A stretch of DNA of 64,000 nucleotides from Caldifarciminota bacterium SM23_42 (GCA_001303785.1 LJUJ01000002.1:129867-193866), one strand, 5' to 3'; positions 16,450 to 24,965 are shown, numbered from the stretch's first letter. Numbers and translations are program-made. Notes: generated from the sequence alone by a model not told the origin.

Positions 16450-16929
16450 ATGGACGCATTGGTTATATATTACTCACGCACGGGCACAACAAAAAGACTG
16501 GCCCGGATGATTAGCCACAGGTTGAATTATGATTGCGAAGAAATTAGATCGATAGAAAGTTACAAGGGCATATTCGGATGCATCAAGGCAGCAAGGCAAG
16601 ACGTTTCCAGTACTTTGCCGTCGCTGTGCCCATTGGAACACGATCCCGCCGTTTATGAGAACGTGATACTCGGAACACCAGTTCATGCCTCGAGAATGGC
16701 GGCACCGGTTCGTTCGTTTTTAACAAGTAATAAAGACAAACTGAAGAACCTAGCACTTTTCATCACACATCAAGGATCAGAATGCGAGAGTACAGCGAGG
16801 GGTATCGAAGATCTAGTCGGTACTAAAACCGTTGCGCAGTTGTGTGTGAGAGCCTCAGAACTCGATACCGAAGATTTGAGAACAATGATTGACGATTTCG
16901 TAGATCGCATATCCAATGTCGGTGATTAG
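16450..16929 (+). CDS. Flavodoxin-like protein
   Basis: The 159-residue protein has the flavodoxin fold. It begins with strand one ALVIYYS and the FMN phosphate loop SRTGTTKRLA (near residues 9-18), and has the second flavin-contacting region ILGTPVHASRMAAPV near residue 75. It may be an electron carrier or an NAD(P)H:quinone-type reductase. I chose the ATG at 16450 because the flavodoxin strand begins there. It overlaps the following ABC gene by 14 nt, implying tight coupling with the predicted iron exporter. Confidence 0.85.
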   Translation: MDALVIYYSRTGTTKRLARMISHRLNYDCEEIRSIESYKGIFGCIKAARQDVSSTLPSLCPLEHDPAVYENVILGTPVHASRMAAPVRSFLTSNKDKLKNLALFITHQGSECESTARGIEDLVGTKTVAQLCVRASELDTEDLRTMIDDFVDRISNVGD

Positions 16930-17560
16930 ATTTAAGGATGTTTCAGTAAAATTCAATGATGAATTCCTTTTTGAGAATCTCGACTTCGAGTTAAGAAGGG
17001 GTGATAAGCTGCTAGTATACGGAAAATCTGGTGAGGGCAAGACTACAATCATAAGGCTCATACTAGGCTTTGAATGTCCGCATGGTGGTAGTATCTTTTT
17101 TGAGGGGCATCGACTGGGTCGGAAAACAGTGTGGTATGTTAGAACGAAAATATCATATGTTAGCCAGAATCTGGATATCGGCGACGGCCCAGTACGCGGG
17201 TTGATTAATAGGGTCATGGCCTTTAAGGCAAATGCTAATATCAAACCTTCGAATGCTGAGCTCTCAGATTGGCTTAAGTTTCTCAGGTTGAAAGAAAGTA
17301 TATTACGCGAGCATTTTGAAAGACTTTCCGGAGGCGAGAAGCAGAGAATAGCAATACTGATTGCATTGTTGTTGAAACGCGATGTCTTCCTGCTTGATGA
17401 GGTGACTTCGGCCCTTGATTCTGAGTTGAAGGGAAAGATGATAGATTACTTTACGAGTAGAAGCGATGCCACCGTCATCGTGATATCACATGATAAGGAT
17501 TGGCTGGATAGCCCGGGAATAAGAATCATTAACCTGGACAAAATAAATGGGCGCGCCTGA
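16916..17560 (+). CDS. fetA: ABC transporter ATP-binding protein, FetA-like
   Basis: The 214-residue ATPase has a Walker A in GKSGEGKTT (near residue 37), an LSGGE signature (near 139), a Walker B in DVFLLDEVTSALD and the switch His in VISHD. Length and the adjacent permease match FetA/YbbL, the ATPase of an iron exporter. It overlaps the flavodoxin gene by 14 nt and the permease gene by 14 nt. The Walker A carries Glu after Gly, a small deviation from GxxGxGKS/T that is still compatible with the motif. Confidence 0.85.
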   Translation: MSVIRFKDVSVKFNDEFLFENLDFELRRGDKLLVYGKSGEGKTTIIRLILGFECPHGGSIFFEGHRLGRKTVWYVRTKISYVSQNLDIGDGPVRGLINRVMAFKANANIKPSNAELSDWLKFLRLKESILREHFERLSGGEKQRIAILIALLLKRDVFLLDEVTSALDSELKGKMIDYFTSRSDATVIVISHDKDWLDSPGIRIINLDKINGRA

Positions 17561-18341
17561 GATATCTAATCTGGCACTTTTCTTTTGTTTCCTGCTGCTG
17601 CTTATACCGCTCTTCTTGAGCGTGATATTCCGCCTCAAACTGGTAGGAACCGTGTTGAATTCAGTTGTGAGAATGTCTATACAATTACTCCTCATTGGCA
17701 TCTTTCTCAAGTATCTATTCGATGTCGACAAGCCGATAATTACCGTCGCGTGGTTGCTTGTCATGATCACGGTTGCGGTGTTTACCGTAATACGGAAGAA
17801 TAGTCTTAGTGTTAAGAAATTTCTTTTACCGACACTGATCTCGTTTGTACTGGCAACGTTCCTTGTGTTGTACTACTTTAATGAATTGGTGGTTGACTTG
17901 GCACGAGTGGTCGAGGCGAAGTATACAATCGCCATCGGTGGGATGCTTTTAGGTAATGCCTTGAGCGGTAACATAATCGGCACAGGGAATTTCTACCAAC
18001 GCCTCAAACGAGATGAAGATAGGTATCTCTACGTACTCTCAGCCGGAGCAACCAGGATGGAGGCTCTATTTCCATATTTTCGAGAGAGTATCGCTTCTGC
18101 ACTGAAGCCGACCATTGCTAATATGGCGACCATGGGCATAGTTTTTCTCCCGGGTATGATGACCGGACAGATAATCGGTGGTTCATCGCCGCTGTTGGCG
18201 ATAAAATATCAGCTTGCTATCATGATCGCAATATTCACGGCATCGACGATATCGGTAACCTTCACTATCCTTTTTACGATGAGAACATGTTTCAATCCAT
18301 ATGGCACGATGCGCCGCGACATATTTCGTACTGGATCGTGA
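17547..18341 (+). CDS. fetB: ABC transporter permease, FetB/UPF0014 family
   Basis: The 264-residue membrane protein has about 7 hydrophobic helices and the FetB/YbbM hallmarks: SVVRMSIQLLLIG near residue 40, IAIGGMLLGNALSG near 128, and ATMGIVFLPGMMTGQIIGGSSP near 193. In E. coli FetAB exports iron and improves resistance to peroxide stress. Here the operon also contains a flavodoxin, which is not part of the known E. coli system. It is the last gene of the operon. Confidence 0.88.
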   Translation: MGAPEISNLALFFCFLLLLIPLFLSVIFRLKLVGTVLNSVVRMSIQLLLIGIFLKYLFDVDKPIITVAWLLVMITVAVFTVIRKNSLSVKKFLLPTLISFVLATFLVLYYFNELVVDLARVVEAKYTIAIGGMLLGNALSGNIIGTGNFYQRLKRDEDRYLYVLSAGATRMEALFPYFRESIASALKPTIANMATMGIVFLPGMMTGQIIGGSSPLLAIKYQLAIMIAIFTASTISVTFTILFTMRTCFNPYGTMRRDIFRTGS

Positions 18342-18411
18342 AATATATCCAACGCTATCACATTGCGTGAAACCAAATGGAAACACTGTATTCTTTACTA
18401 CAGATTATTTA

Positions 18412-18439
18412 TTGACATTTAGTGAAATATCGCTATTTT
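18412..18439 (+). promoter_or_regulatory. Promoter of the 18459 gene
   Basis: TTGACA (18412-18417), 16 nt, TATTTT (18434-18439), 19 nt before the ATG and just before an AAGGAGG ribosome site. Confidence 0.6.
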
Positions 18440-18458
18440 ATGAAGCAAGGAGGTTGGT

Positions 18459-18902
18459 ATGATGGATACGGTGACGACCGAACGTAACCGCATCGTTGTC
18501 CATTTCAAAGATGGAAGATTGCTCAAGGGCTACACCCATGACTTCACGCCGGTCAAAGATACTTTTCATGTGACTTCCGAATTGGAGCAGGATAAGGGAA
18601 AGATATACGAGGTTTTCTGTCCAAACTTGAAGGCGATATTTTTCGTGAAAACACTATCTGGCAACAAGGACTACAAAGAGAAAAAAAGATTCCACGAAGT
18701 TGACTCTTCTGGTCTCAGGGGAATAAAGATTAAGGTAGAGTTCAACGACGATGAGGTTATGTGTGGGATTAGCCTTGGCTACAGCAAGAAGCGTAAAGGA
18801 TTTTTCGTGGTACCGGTGGATCCCCAGAGCAACAACGAGCGGGTATATGTGGTCGCCAGTGCGGTGCGTGACGTTAAGTTAGGCAGCGCGGCTGAGCAAT
18901 AG
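18459..18902 (+). CDS. Conserved small soluble protein, paralogue of the 14109 gene
   Basis: This 147-residue protein has the same length as the 14109 product and aligns with it without visible gaps. Differences are spread evenly, which indicates an old duplication rather than a recent one. The most conserved blocks are LLKGYTHDFTP near residue 22, FFVKTLSG near 66 and KRKGFFVVP near 110. Both copies have a promoter of their own, and the genes lie 4 kb apart with MATE and fetAB between them. AAGGAGG lies 7 nt before the start. An alternative ATG directly follows the first. Confidence 0.75.
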   Translation: MMDTVTTERNRIVVHFKDGRLLKGYTHDFTPVKDTFHVTSELEQDKGKIYEVFCPNLKAIFFVKTLSGNKDYKEKKRFHEVDSSGLRGIKIKVEFNDDEVMCGISLGYSKKRKGFFVVPVDPQSNNERVYVVASAVRDVKLGSAAEQ

Positions 18903-18934
18903 TATTGTCGTAGTACCGACCAAAAGTTTCTTGG

Positions 18935-18954
18935 AACTGACTGCGCGGTCAGTT
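18935..18954 (+). terminator. Possible terminator hairpin after the 18459 gene
   Basis: AACTGAC and GTCAGTT form a perfect 7-bp stem around a 6-nt GC-rich loop 33 nt after the stop codon. No T-run follows, so the call is weak. Between it and the promoter at 19101 I see nothing. Confidence 0.35.
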
Positions 18955-19100
18955 GTCTCCACCCTATTATCATAAAGAATTGATCCGGATCGAACTCATG
19001 GTTTGAGATGAATTAGTGTCGATCACTATGCTTTGCAGGAAATAGTATACGCATTACGTCGTTCCCTGTAAAGCATTGATTTTATTGACTTACAGAGCTG

Positions 19101-19128
19101 TTGAGAGATGAATGCCTTAGGTTATAAT
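19101..19128 (+). promoter_or_regulatory. Surviving promoter of a decayed gene
   Basis: TTGAGA (19101-19106), 16 nt, TATAAT (19123-19128). It is followed by GAGGAG and an ATG at 19184 that opens only a 9-codon frame. Confidence 0.55.
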
Positions 19129-19183
19129 CGCTCTGTCTTTCAATATCCCTTTTGAGGGACTATTCAGTTGGCGAGAGGAGATC

Positions 19184-19591
19184 ATGACGTTTTGGAGAGA
19201 CCCCGGTCTGTGAGAACGCGCATCGCGATAAGCAGTATTAATCGATGATCAATAAAGTACATTGGTCGCAGGACCGTGGGTCGTTTCCACTGAGATCACC
19301 GATTGGATTGGACTCGCGTATGACTCCCTGGTCTATCGTGCTGATGGCGGCATGTGGACACTGGTTGGGAACGACAGCACTGCCGGAGATACATACTACT
19401 ACACCATCGCCCATTTCCCGAGTTATACGCTTATCGAATTCTATCTGTTCGGTCAGGATACTTCGTGGTGGCAGAATACAGGGATCGATCCGGTGGCCGG
19501 CGTGAGCCGCCCACTTTCTTTCATAGGCAACGTTGATTATTCAAGATATATGCTGCCGTGGTATTACTCTGCCATATCCGACCAAAAATGA
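19184..19591 (+). pseudogene. Remnant of an exported protein gene
   Basis: A promoter, a ribosome site (GAGGAG) and an ATG at 19184 lead into only nine codons. A second frame, open from about 19251 to 19591 with no start signal, encodes about 110 residues that read like part of a secreted beta-sandwich protein: YRADGGMWTLVGND, DTYYYTIAHFP and an IEFYLFGQDTSWW stretch resemble Ig-like linker domains of surface proteases. The arrangement fits a gene that lost its middle by deletion and frameshift. Confidence 0.5.
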
Positions 19592-19640
19592 CAGCGTCAC
19601 CTGTTGCGAGAAAGCGGAAAACTGGAAGGACGAGCGTTTC

Positions 19641-19668
19641 TTGACTTATTTGAAATTATGTCTATCTT
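19641..19668 (+). promoter_or_regulatory. Promoter of the MFS gene
   Basis: TTGACT (19641-19646), 16 nt, TATCTT (19663-19668), 10 nt before the ATG at 19679. The leader would be only a few nucleotides long. Confidence 0.55.
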
Positions 19669-19678
19669 TTAGGAATTC

Positions 19679-21100
19679 ATGGCCGCCGCAGACAAGAATT
19701 CTGAACTCCGCAATACGATAAGGGTTTCCGTAGTTGAGGGTGTTTATACCCAGGTCTATATCTCTCTGGCGACCGTAGGCAGTGTTTTTGTCACAAGGTT
19801 TGCGTTGCTGCTGGGCGCTATGCCACACCATCTGGGTTTGCTTGCAGCCATTGGGCAACTCTCGCTTGTTTTTCAGTCATTTGGGTTCGCCCTGACTCGG
19901 CAGGGAACAAGCCGGAAGAGCATCATCATCAGGCTCGCGGCAAGTGGTCGCGCACTAGCTTTGCTTTATGGGATCCTACCCTTTCTCTTTCCTCGGTACG
20001 TTGCGATTTGGGTATTTCTGCTGCTGTTGTCGGTCAGTGCCTCGTTACATGCAATGGGCACCAACGCCTGGATTGCCTGGATTTCTGATATGGTGCCCGA
20101 ACGCGTGCGCGGACGTTTCTTTTCGTGGCGTTCCCGATATTTCATGATCGGAGGTCTTCTTGTGGGTTACTTGCTGGGTGCCGTGGTTGATCTTTATGAT
20201 CCAAAAACAGTAGGTGTGGTGGAAAGATTTGTGCAACTGAGGCATGTGGGTTTGTTTTCTTCCGCACGTCTAAATATCACATTTATTGTTGTCTTCACGA
20301 TTGCCGCAGTTTTCGGGTTTCTCGGCATCTTGTTTCTCCGCAAACAACCCGAGCGGCAGAAAAAAGTCGAGAACGGTAATCTCATGATAACCTTCATGGA
20401 TTCTCTGCACGATAGGAACTTCAGAAGATTCTTGATCTACAATTCATGGTGGATGCTAGCCTTGGGCGTGGGTGCTCCTTTCTGGCAGCCGTTCATGATA
20501 CAGAAACTACACATGACTTTGGTAAATATCCAAATTTACGGAACGATTAGTGCGCTAGCAGCAATATTAGCGTTGCGGCCGTGGGGTCTGGTCATAGATC
20601 GCTTCGGGAATAAAGCAGCAATGCGTGTCGCCATTATTCTTGGAGGTGTGAACCCTCTGGTTTGGTTATTTGTGGATGCACAGAGTTCCTGGATCCTCTA
20701 TTTCGAGGCGATCACCTCGGGTATCATGTGGTCGGGTGCGAATATCATGGCTATGAATTTTGTCCTCTCAATCGCTCCCCAAGATAAACGACAGGTCTAC
20801 TCGGGTATATTGGGTGCATTCTCCGGAACAGCAATGATCATATCCATGTTGCTGTCCGGGTTTCTACTTCCTCAGGCATTGAATGTGGTCGGTTTTCATC
20901 TTGAACCTGAGCAAGTGCTTTTCGGAATGACTGGGATACTTCGCTGGACCGCGCATATCCCTTTGAGTTGGGTTAAGGAAGCTAGGGGCCAGCCATTGGG
21001 TGCCTTGTTTTACTATTTGCGACAATTTACCAAGGTACGCATTGCTCAACTACTAGGCCTGGTGACCAGAAATGGTGTGCAGCGTTCGCCCATGAGTTGA
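19679..21100 (+). CDS. MFS-type transporter
   Basis: The 473-residue protein has about 12 transmembrane segments. The loop after helix four, AWISDMVPERVRGRFFSWRSR (around residue 135), matches the MFS pattern in which an acidic residue precedes the RxRGRxF loop. It resembles the large group of uncharacterised bacterial MFS permeases with two halves and a long central loop near residue 225. The transported compound is not evident. Its stop codon overlaps the -35 box of the next promoter. Confidence 0.85.
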   Translation: MAAADKNSELRNTIRVSVVEGVYTQVYISLATVGSVFVTRFALLLGAMPHHLGLLAAIGQLSLVFQSFGFALTRQGTSRKSIIIRLAASGRALALLYGILPFLFPRYVAIWVFLLLLSVSASLHAMGTNAWIAWISDMVPERVRGRFFSWRSRYFMIGGLLVGYLLGAVVDLYDPKTVGVVERFVQLRHVGLFSSARLNITFIVVFTIAAVFGFLGILFLRKQPERQKKVENGNLMITFMDSLHDRNFRRFLIYNSWWMLALGVGAPFWQPFMIQKLHMTLVNIQIYGTISALAAILALRPWGLVIDRFGNKAAMRVAIILGGVNPLVWLFVDAQSSWILYFEAITSGIMWSGANIMAMNFVLSIAPQDKRQVYSGILGAFSGTAMIISMLLSGFLLPQALNVVGFHLEPEQVLFGMTGILRWTAHIPLSWVKEARGQPLGALFYYLRQFTKVRIAQLLGLVTRNGVQRSPMS

Positions 21101-21124
21101 CAAATTTGTGATTCTGCTTATAAT
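21097..21124 (+). promoter_or_regulatory. Promoter of the FtsB-like/ricT/mazG/rsmG operon
   Basis: TTGACA (21097-21102), 16 nt, TATAAT (21119-21124): a perfect match. The -35 box overlaps the TGA stop of the MFS gene, and the ATG at 21139 follows 14 nt after the -10. Confidence 0.75.
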
Positions 21125-21138
21125 TTGATTTGTAGAAT

Positions 21139-21426
21139 ATGAAGCGACGTCGAAAGCGTGCACCGAGAAAGATCAGGTTTTTTATCGTGTTGGCCATATT
21201 GGCAATTCCGTTGTTCTACTTAGGCAAAAGGCTATACGGGTTTGCCGATGCCTTGTCCGAAGAGAAAAGGGTGAAAAAGGATATCATAATTTTGCAGGCT
21301 GAAAATGAGGTGCTTAAGCAGCGAGTCGATGAGTACAAAAAGGGAAACCTTATTGAAACCAAAGCCCGTGAGGATCTGGGGATGATCAAAGAGGGCGAGA
21401 AAATATACCTTATACGAAAGAAATGA
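21139..21426 (+). CDS. Septum formation initiator family protein (FtsB/DivIC-like)
   Basis: The 95-residue protein has a basic N-terminus (KRRRKRAPRK), one transmembrane helix (about residues 15-33) and a periplasmic coiled coil from about 38 to 75 with the typical ENEVLKQRV heptads. This is the layout of FtsB/DivIC, which joins FtsL and FtsQ in the divisome. It is the first gene of an operon; its end overlaps the next start by 4 nt (ATGA). No Shine-Dalgarno is seen, and the leader is about 8 nt. Confidence 0.82.
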   Translation: MKRRRKRAPRKIRFFIVLAILAIPLFYLGKRLYGFADALSEEKRVKKDIIILQAENEVLKQRVDEYKKGNLIETKAREDLGMIKEGEKIYLIRKK

Positions 21427-22091
21427 TATACCAAACGCAGATTACACCTTTTCGTGTTGAATCATGCCGGAGTGAGACCAGTTTCGCGCCGGGTGAATTA
21501 GTCATACTCGAGAGCAAGGAGGGTATAGACATCGGTAAGGTCGTTGTCCAGGCAAAAGATGAAGTCGGTAGCGTCTACGGAGAGATACTGCGCCGCGTCG
21601 GCAGTGAGGACATCGAGAAAAGACGCGAGCTCCAGGAGTATGAGGATTTTTGTCTGATCGAGTTTAGAAAGGCGGTTGATGAATTCAATGTAGCAATGAA
21701 ACCTGTTTTCTGTCATTGCCAGTTTGATGAGGAAAGGGTTATATTCTATTTCACCGCGGAAAAGAGGCTTGAATTTCGCCGGCTGCATCGCCACATATCT
21801 CAGAAACTGAACAAGCGTGTTGTCATCAAGCAGATCGGCGTTCGTGACTATTCCAAGTTGTTTGGTGGTGTTGGCCCGTGTGGCAGAAATCTCTGTTGCT
21901 CAACGTTCTTGAATGAATTAAAATCCATATCCCTGCGCATGGCGCGGGAGCAGAAGCTTTATGTGTCACCCAGCAAAATATCAGGTGTATGCGGCAAACT
22001 TCTTTGTTGTTTAAACTTTGAAGAGAATTTCTACACTGATTTCCAGGAGAGAAACCTGAGCAGAGCGATACAGTTTGATGAAGACGATTGA
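21423..22091 (+). CDS. ricT: PSP1-domain protein, RicT/YaaT family
   Basis: The 222-residue protein shows the PSP1 C-terminal domain and the Cys-rich signature of RicT/YaaT: CGRNLCCSTFL (near residue 153) and SGVCGKLLCCLNFE (near 181). In Bacillus, RicT works with RicA and RicF, binds Fe-S clusters and assists RNase Y in mRNA maturation. Those partners are not in this window. It is coupled to the FtsB-like gene and followed by mazG. Confidence 0.9.
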   Translation: MIYQTQITPFRVESCRSETSFAPGELVILESKEGIDIGKVVVQAKDEVGSVYGEILRRVGSEDIEKRRELQEYEDFCLIEFRKAVDEFNVAMKPVFCHCQFDEERVIFYFTAEKRLEFRRLHRHISQKLNKRVVIKQIGVRDYSKLFGGVGPCGRNLCCSTFLNELKSISLRMAREQKLYVSPSKISGVCGKLLCCLNFEENFYTDFQERNLSRAIQFDEDD

Positions 22092-22126
22092 ATCTGTATC
22101 GTTTATGAAACACAATCTAGAATTCC

Positions 22127-22852
22127 ATGACATTTGAAGATTTAGTGAAGTTGGTCAAAATATTGCGTGATAAGTGCCCGTGGGATAGGGCTCAAAACCT
22201 TCGTTCACTAAAGAACAAGATCATCGAAGAGGCCTATGAATTAGTGGAGGCGATTGAAGAGGAGGATCTTTCTGCGACCGTCGAAGAGATTGGAGATATT
22301 ATCTTCCTCGCCCTGTTTCTCGCGCGAATCTTAGAGGAGGAGGGTAAAACCAATCTCGATGAATTGATAGAATCGACCGTGGACAAATATCGAAAAAAAC
22401 ACCCACATGTTTTTGAAAGAAAAGAATTGAAAGACGAGCATGCTGTATTGCAGTTTTGGCATAAGAGCAAAAAGGATGTCTTCACCGGTGTTCCCATGAT
22501 CCTCCCCGCACTACTTGCCGCAAAAGTCATTCAAGAGAGGGCATCGAAACTAGGATTTGATTGGGCATCGCATACCGGCCCACTCGAGAAGGTGCGCGAG
22601 GAGATTGGTGAACTAGAAAGATGCTCAAATTCAAGACGCGGTGAGGAATTGGGTGATCTTTTGTTTGCTTGCGTGAATCTCGCACGCCACCTCGATGTTG
22701 ACGCAGAGGAAGCCTTGAGAAATGCCAATAAGAAATTCGTCAGAAGATTCAGGTCGATCGTCAAGGAACTGCAACAACAGGGTAAGGATGTCGAGCATGT
22801 CGGACTAGAGGAAATGGATAAGATATGGGATGAAATCAAAGACCAAGAATAA
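22127..22852 (+). CDS. mazG: Nucleoside triphosphate pyrophosphohydrolase MazG
   Basis: The 241-residue protein has two MazG-type helical domains. The first opens with DKCPWDRAQNLRSLKNKIIEEAYEL (around residues 15-39), and includes the metal-binding EExxE/ExxD pattern (EEIGDIIFLALFLAR). The second is at about 140-215 (EEIGELERC, GEELGDLLFACVNLAR). It hydrolyses canonical or modified NTPs to NMP and pyrophosphate, cleaning the nucleotide pool. It overlaps rsmG by 23 nt. Confidence 0.93.
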   Translation: MTFEDLVKLVKILRDKCPWDRAQNLRSLKNKIIEEAYELVEAIEEEDLSATVEEIGDIIFLALFLARILEEEGKTNLDELIESTVDKYRKKHPHVFERKELKDEHAVLQFWHKSKKDVFTGVPMILPALLAAKVIQERASKLGFDWASHTGPLEKVREEIGELERCSNSRRGEELGDLLFACVNLARHLDVDAEEALRNANKKFVRRFRSIVKELQQQGKDVEHVGLEEMDKIWDEIKDQE

Positions 22853-23504
22853 AGAACAAAGCAATATTGGGCAAGAGATTGCCGAGCTCGAGACCGGCTT
22901 GACTGAGCTCGGCATCGATTTTGATGATGCTGTGCTCGAAAGGTTCAAGACGTACCTTGAGATCCTACTCTCTCATCGTGCAACACTGCATCTTGTATCT
23001 CATGGAGATTATGAGCGCATAAGTAGGCGACACTTCCTGCCTTCGCTTATTGCTTTCCCATATGTGAAGAAACATGGCCGGTCCTGTGACGTGGGTGCTG
23101 GTGCGGGTTTTCCCTCGGTGCCTCTGAAAATATTATTGCCTGACTTGGACTTAGTGATTTTTGAAGCGCAACGCAAAAAAGCCAACTTTTTGCATCACTT
23201 GATCAGTGAGCTCGATCTTTCGGGAATCGAGATCGTAAACGACCGGGCCGAGTATTATTCAGGACCGGGCTTTGATCTGGTGCTCTTGAAGGCAGTCGGT
23301 AAAATAGATAGGTTAGTCCGAGTTGTCGATACTCTGCTTTTGCCTGGCGGAGACGCCATTTTCTATAAGACCCATCGGGTTGGTGAGGAAATCGAGCGTG
23401 CTGAGAAAAAGTTGAAAAAGAGGCGGTTTCGATTTGAAGTCAAGAAGACTATCACACCCGTGGAAAAATCGCCGATTGCCCTTGTGATTCTCAGGAAATT
23501 GTAG
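22830..23504 (+). CDS. rsmG: 16S rRNA m7G527 methyltransferase RsmG
   Basis: The 224-residue protein matches RsmG (GidB) in length and motifs: the SAM-binding DVGAGAGFPSVPLKI near residue 89, the acidic FEAQRKKANFL near 112 and the later LVLLKAVGKIDRLV near 152. It methylates G527 of 16S rRNA, a site linked to streptomycin sensitivity. The overlap with mazG indicates co-transcription. The initiator ATG lies within the mazG frame. Confidence 0.93.
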   Translation: MKSKTKNKEQSNIGQEIAELETGLTELGIDFDDAVLERFKTYLEILLSHRATLHLVSHGDYERISRRHFLPSLIAFPYVKKHGRSCDVGAGAGFPSVPLKILLPDLDLVIFEAQRKKANFLHHLISELDLSGIEIVNDRAEYYSGPGFDLVLLKAVGKIDRLVRVVDTLLLPGGDAIFYKTHRVGEEIERAEKKLKKRRFRFEVKKTITPVEKSPIALVILRKL

Positions 23505-23572
23505 CGCCCGTCTTGTCGCCACTTCTCCCAATCCCGTGCTTAAGCATGGATGAGGGTATTGTAGCATCATTC

Positions 23573-23600
23573 TTGACAAAATCTGAGAAATCAATATAAT
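23573..23600 (+). promoter_or_regulatory. Ferredoxin promoter
   Basis: TTGACA (23573-23578), 16 nt, TATAAT (23595-23600): perfect consensus, 28 nt before the ATG with an AAGGAGG in between. Confidence 0.8.
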
Positions 23601-23628
23601 TGGCACACAAAGATCAGAAGGAGGTCAT

Positions 23629-23835
23629 ATGGCATATAAAATTAATGAAGAATGCACGGCATGCGGACTTTGCGAACCAGAATGCCCGGTTCAGGCAATT
23701 TCGGCCGGTGATCCTGTATACGTCATCGATTTCAACAAATGTGTGGAATGTGAGGGTCATTTTGACGAGCCGCAGTGTGCGGCAGTTTGTCCGGTGGATG
23801 CTTGTATTGCTGACCCGGATCATCCAAAAACATAG
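23629..23835 (+). CDS. 2[4Fe-4S] ferredoxin
   Basis: The 68-residue protein has two Cys clusters. The first is [12 protein letters not shown] (near residues 8-19). The second is [18 protein letters not shown] (near residues 38-55), with an insertion between its second and third Cys typical of YfhL-type ferredoxins. It is a low-potential electron carrier that could serve any of several anaerobic redox enzymes. It is monocistronic, with perfect promoter, strong ribosome site and strong terminator, which suggests high expression. Confidence 0.92.
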   Translation: MAYKINEECTACGLCEPECPVQAISAGDPVYVIDFNKCVECEGHFDEPQCAAVCPVDACIADPDHPKT

Positions 23836-23858
23836 ATTTATCTGAAATCTTAGCAAAA

Positions 23859-23881
23859 TGCGGTCGGTTAACCCGACCGCA
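23859..23881 (+). terminator. Ferredoxin terminator
   Basis: A perfect 9-bp GC-rich stem (TGCGGTCGG with CCGACCGCA) around a 5-nt loop is followed by eight T residues (23882-23889). Confidence 0.9.
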
Positions 23882-23919
23882 TTTTTTTTAGAGTAACGTT
23901 TATCTTAGAACAGCTTGAC

Positions 23920-24825
23920 TTATTTCGGAGTCAAGGTGAATTGTGCATCGAGATAGGCGCCATCGGTATCCGTGGCCCGAACCATTACTTCGAACGCTCC
24001 GCTTTCACCGGCATCTCCGTGTATGACGCCCTGCTCGGCATCGATGCTGATTCCGCTGGGAGCATCAAGCAGTTCAAATTCGAGTGGATCGCCATCCGGG
24101 TCATAAATGGGTAAGGTATAGTGTACACTGTCTGTGGAACACTTCACTGAGTCAATCTTAGTGGTGAAAGCGGGTGGAGAATTGGCAACGGTTATCTCGA
24201 AACTGAAGGCTTCGGAGCGATGCTGACCATCATCGGCAAAAGCCGCACCGGTAATTACATCGTTTTTCCTTAAGTCTATTGGCGGTAGGTTGAGTACGTT
24301 TGAAGTGTCAGGAAGCACTTGATCCTTGGCCAGCCAATGGACAATCAAGTTTATGGGATCCTGATCCGGGTCTTCAAAGAGTGCGTTCAGTACTACCTGG
24401 GGTGTAGTCACGTAGACCACCTCAGGCATGATTGACAGCGAAACAATCCTTGGCGGTAATCCGCCGATTGTTATTTCGCTCGACCGCACGGTCGCACCGC
24501 TCACCTTGCCATCATGCGGCGTGACTTCGGCGAAGATGTTGTCTCCCTTCTTGATGTCGCCATAATGAAAGGACATGCCTTCACCGATTTCTTGACCGTT
24601 CACAAACCATTTCACCTGGTAGGTAATGGGATCGCCATCCTTGTCTGAACTCAAAATGCGTGCGGTTATTTCCGATTGTACCGTAGGATGTAAAGGCAGG
24701 AGCGTGATGTTTTGCACTACGGGGGCGTTATTGACCGCCGCTTCGCCTTCTTCTCTTTTTTTACCGCCACACTGAATAAGGCAAAGCGCAAAAATCAAGA
24801 AAAAGACTACAGTATGTTTTTTCAA
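23920..24825 (-). CDS. Lipoprotein with tandem Ig/cadherin-like domains
   Basis: The 301-residue protein starts with a lipoprotein signal (CLIQC, Cys near residue 19) and a Lys/Glu-rich spacer. Three beta-sandwich units follow, each with a DxDGDPI or DPDQDPI calcium-type loop (near residues 61, 155 and 238). The last unit, FELLDAPSGISIDAEQGVIHG, is typical of Ig/cadherin-like domains. It is probably an outer-membrane or surface protein. It begins with TTG behind GGAGGT and has its own promoter, separate from the pilin operon upstream. Confidence 0.82.
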   Translation of the reverse strand: MKKHTVVFFLIFALCLIQCGGKKREEGEAAVNNAPVVQNITLLPLHPTVQSEITARILSSDKDGDPITYQVKWFVNGQEIGEGMSFHYGDIKKGDNIFAEVTPHDGKVSGATVRSSEITIGGLPPRIVSLSIMPEVVYVTTPQVVLNALFEDPDQDPINLIVHWLAKDQVLPDTSNVLNLPPIDLRKNDVITGAAFADDGQHRSEAFSFEITVANSPPAFTTKIDSVKCSTDSVHYTLPIYDPDGDPLEFELLDAPSGISIDAEQGVIHGDAGESGAFEVMVRATDTDGAYLDAQFTLTPK

Positions 24826-24843
24826 TGTTCACCTCCGTTGTCT

Positions 24844-24871
24844 AGTATAGGGTATAATATCAAAAAGTCAA
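24844..24871 (-). promoter_or_regulatory. Promoter of the 301-aa lipoprotein gene
   Basis: Minus strand TTGACT (24871-24866), 16 nt, TATACT (24849-24844). Confidence 0.65.
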
Positions 24872-24920
24872 TGAGGGATTTCTTCGACAAAAATGAGGAT
24901 TCCATTTTCTTGGTTCAGAG

Positions 24921-24954
24921 AAGTGAGGGGAAGGTGTCTACCTTCCCCTCACTT
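24921..24954 (-). terminator. Terminator of the pilin operon
   Basis: A perfect 15-bp stem (24921-24935 with 24940-24954) with a 4-nt loop lies 11 nt beyond the last gene of the operon. T-richness on the minus strand is weak; the stem is very stable. Confidence 0.7.
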
Positions 24955-24965
24955 TTGAGTATTTG

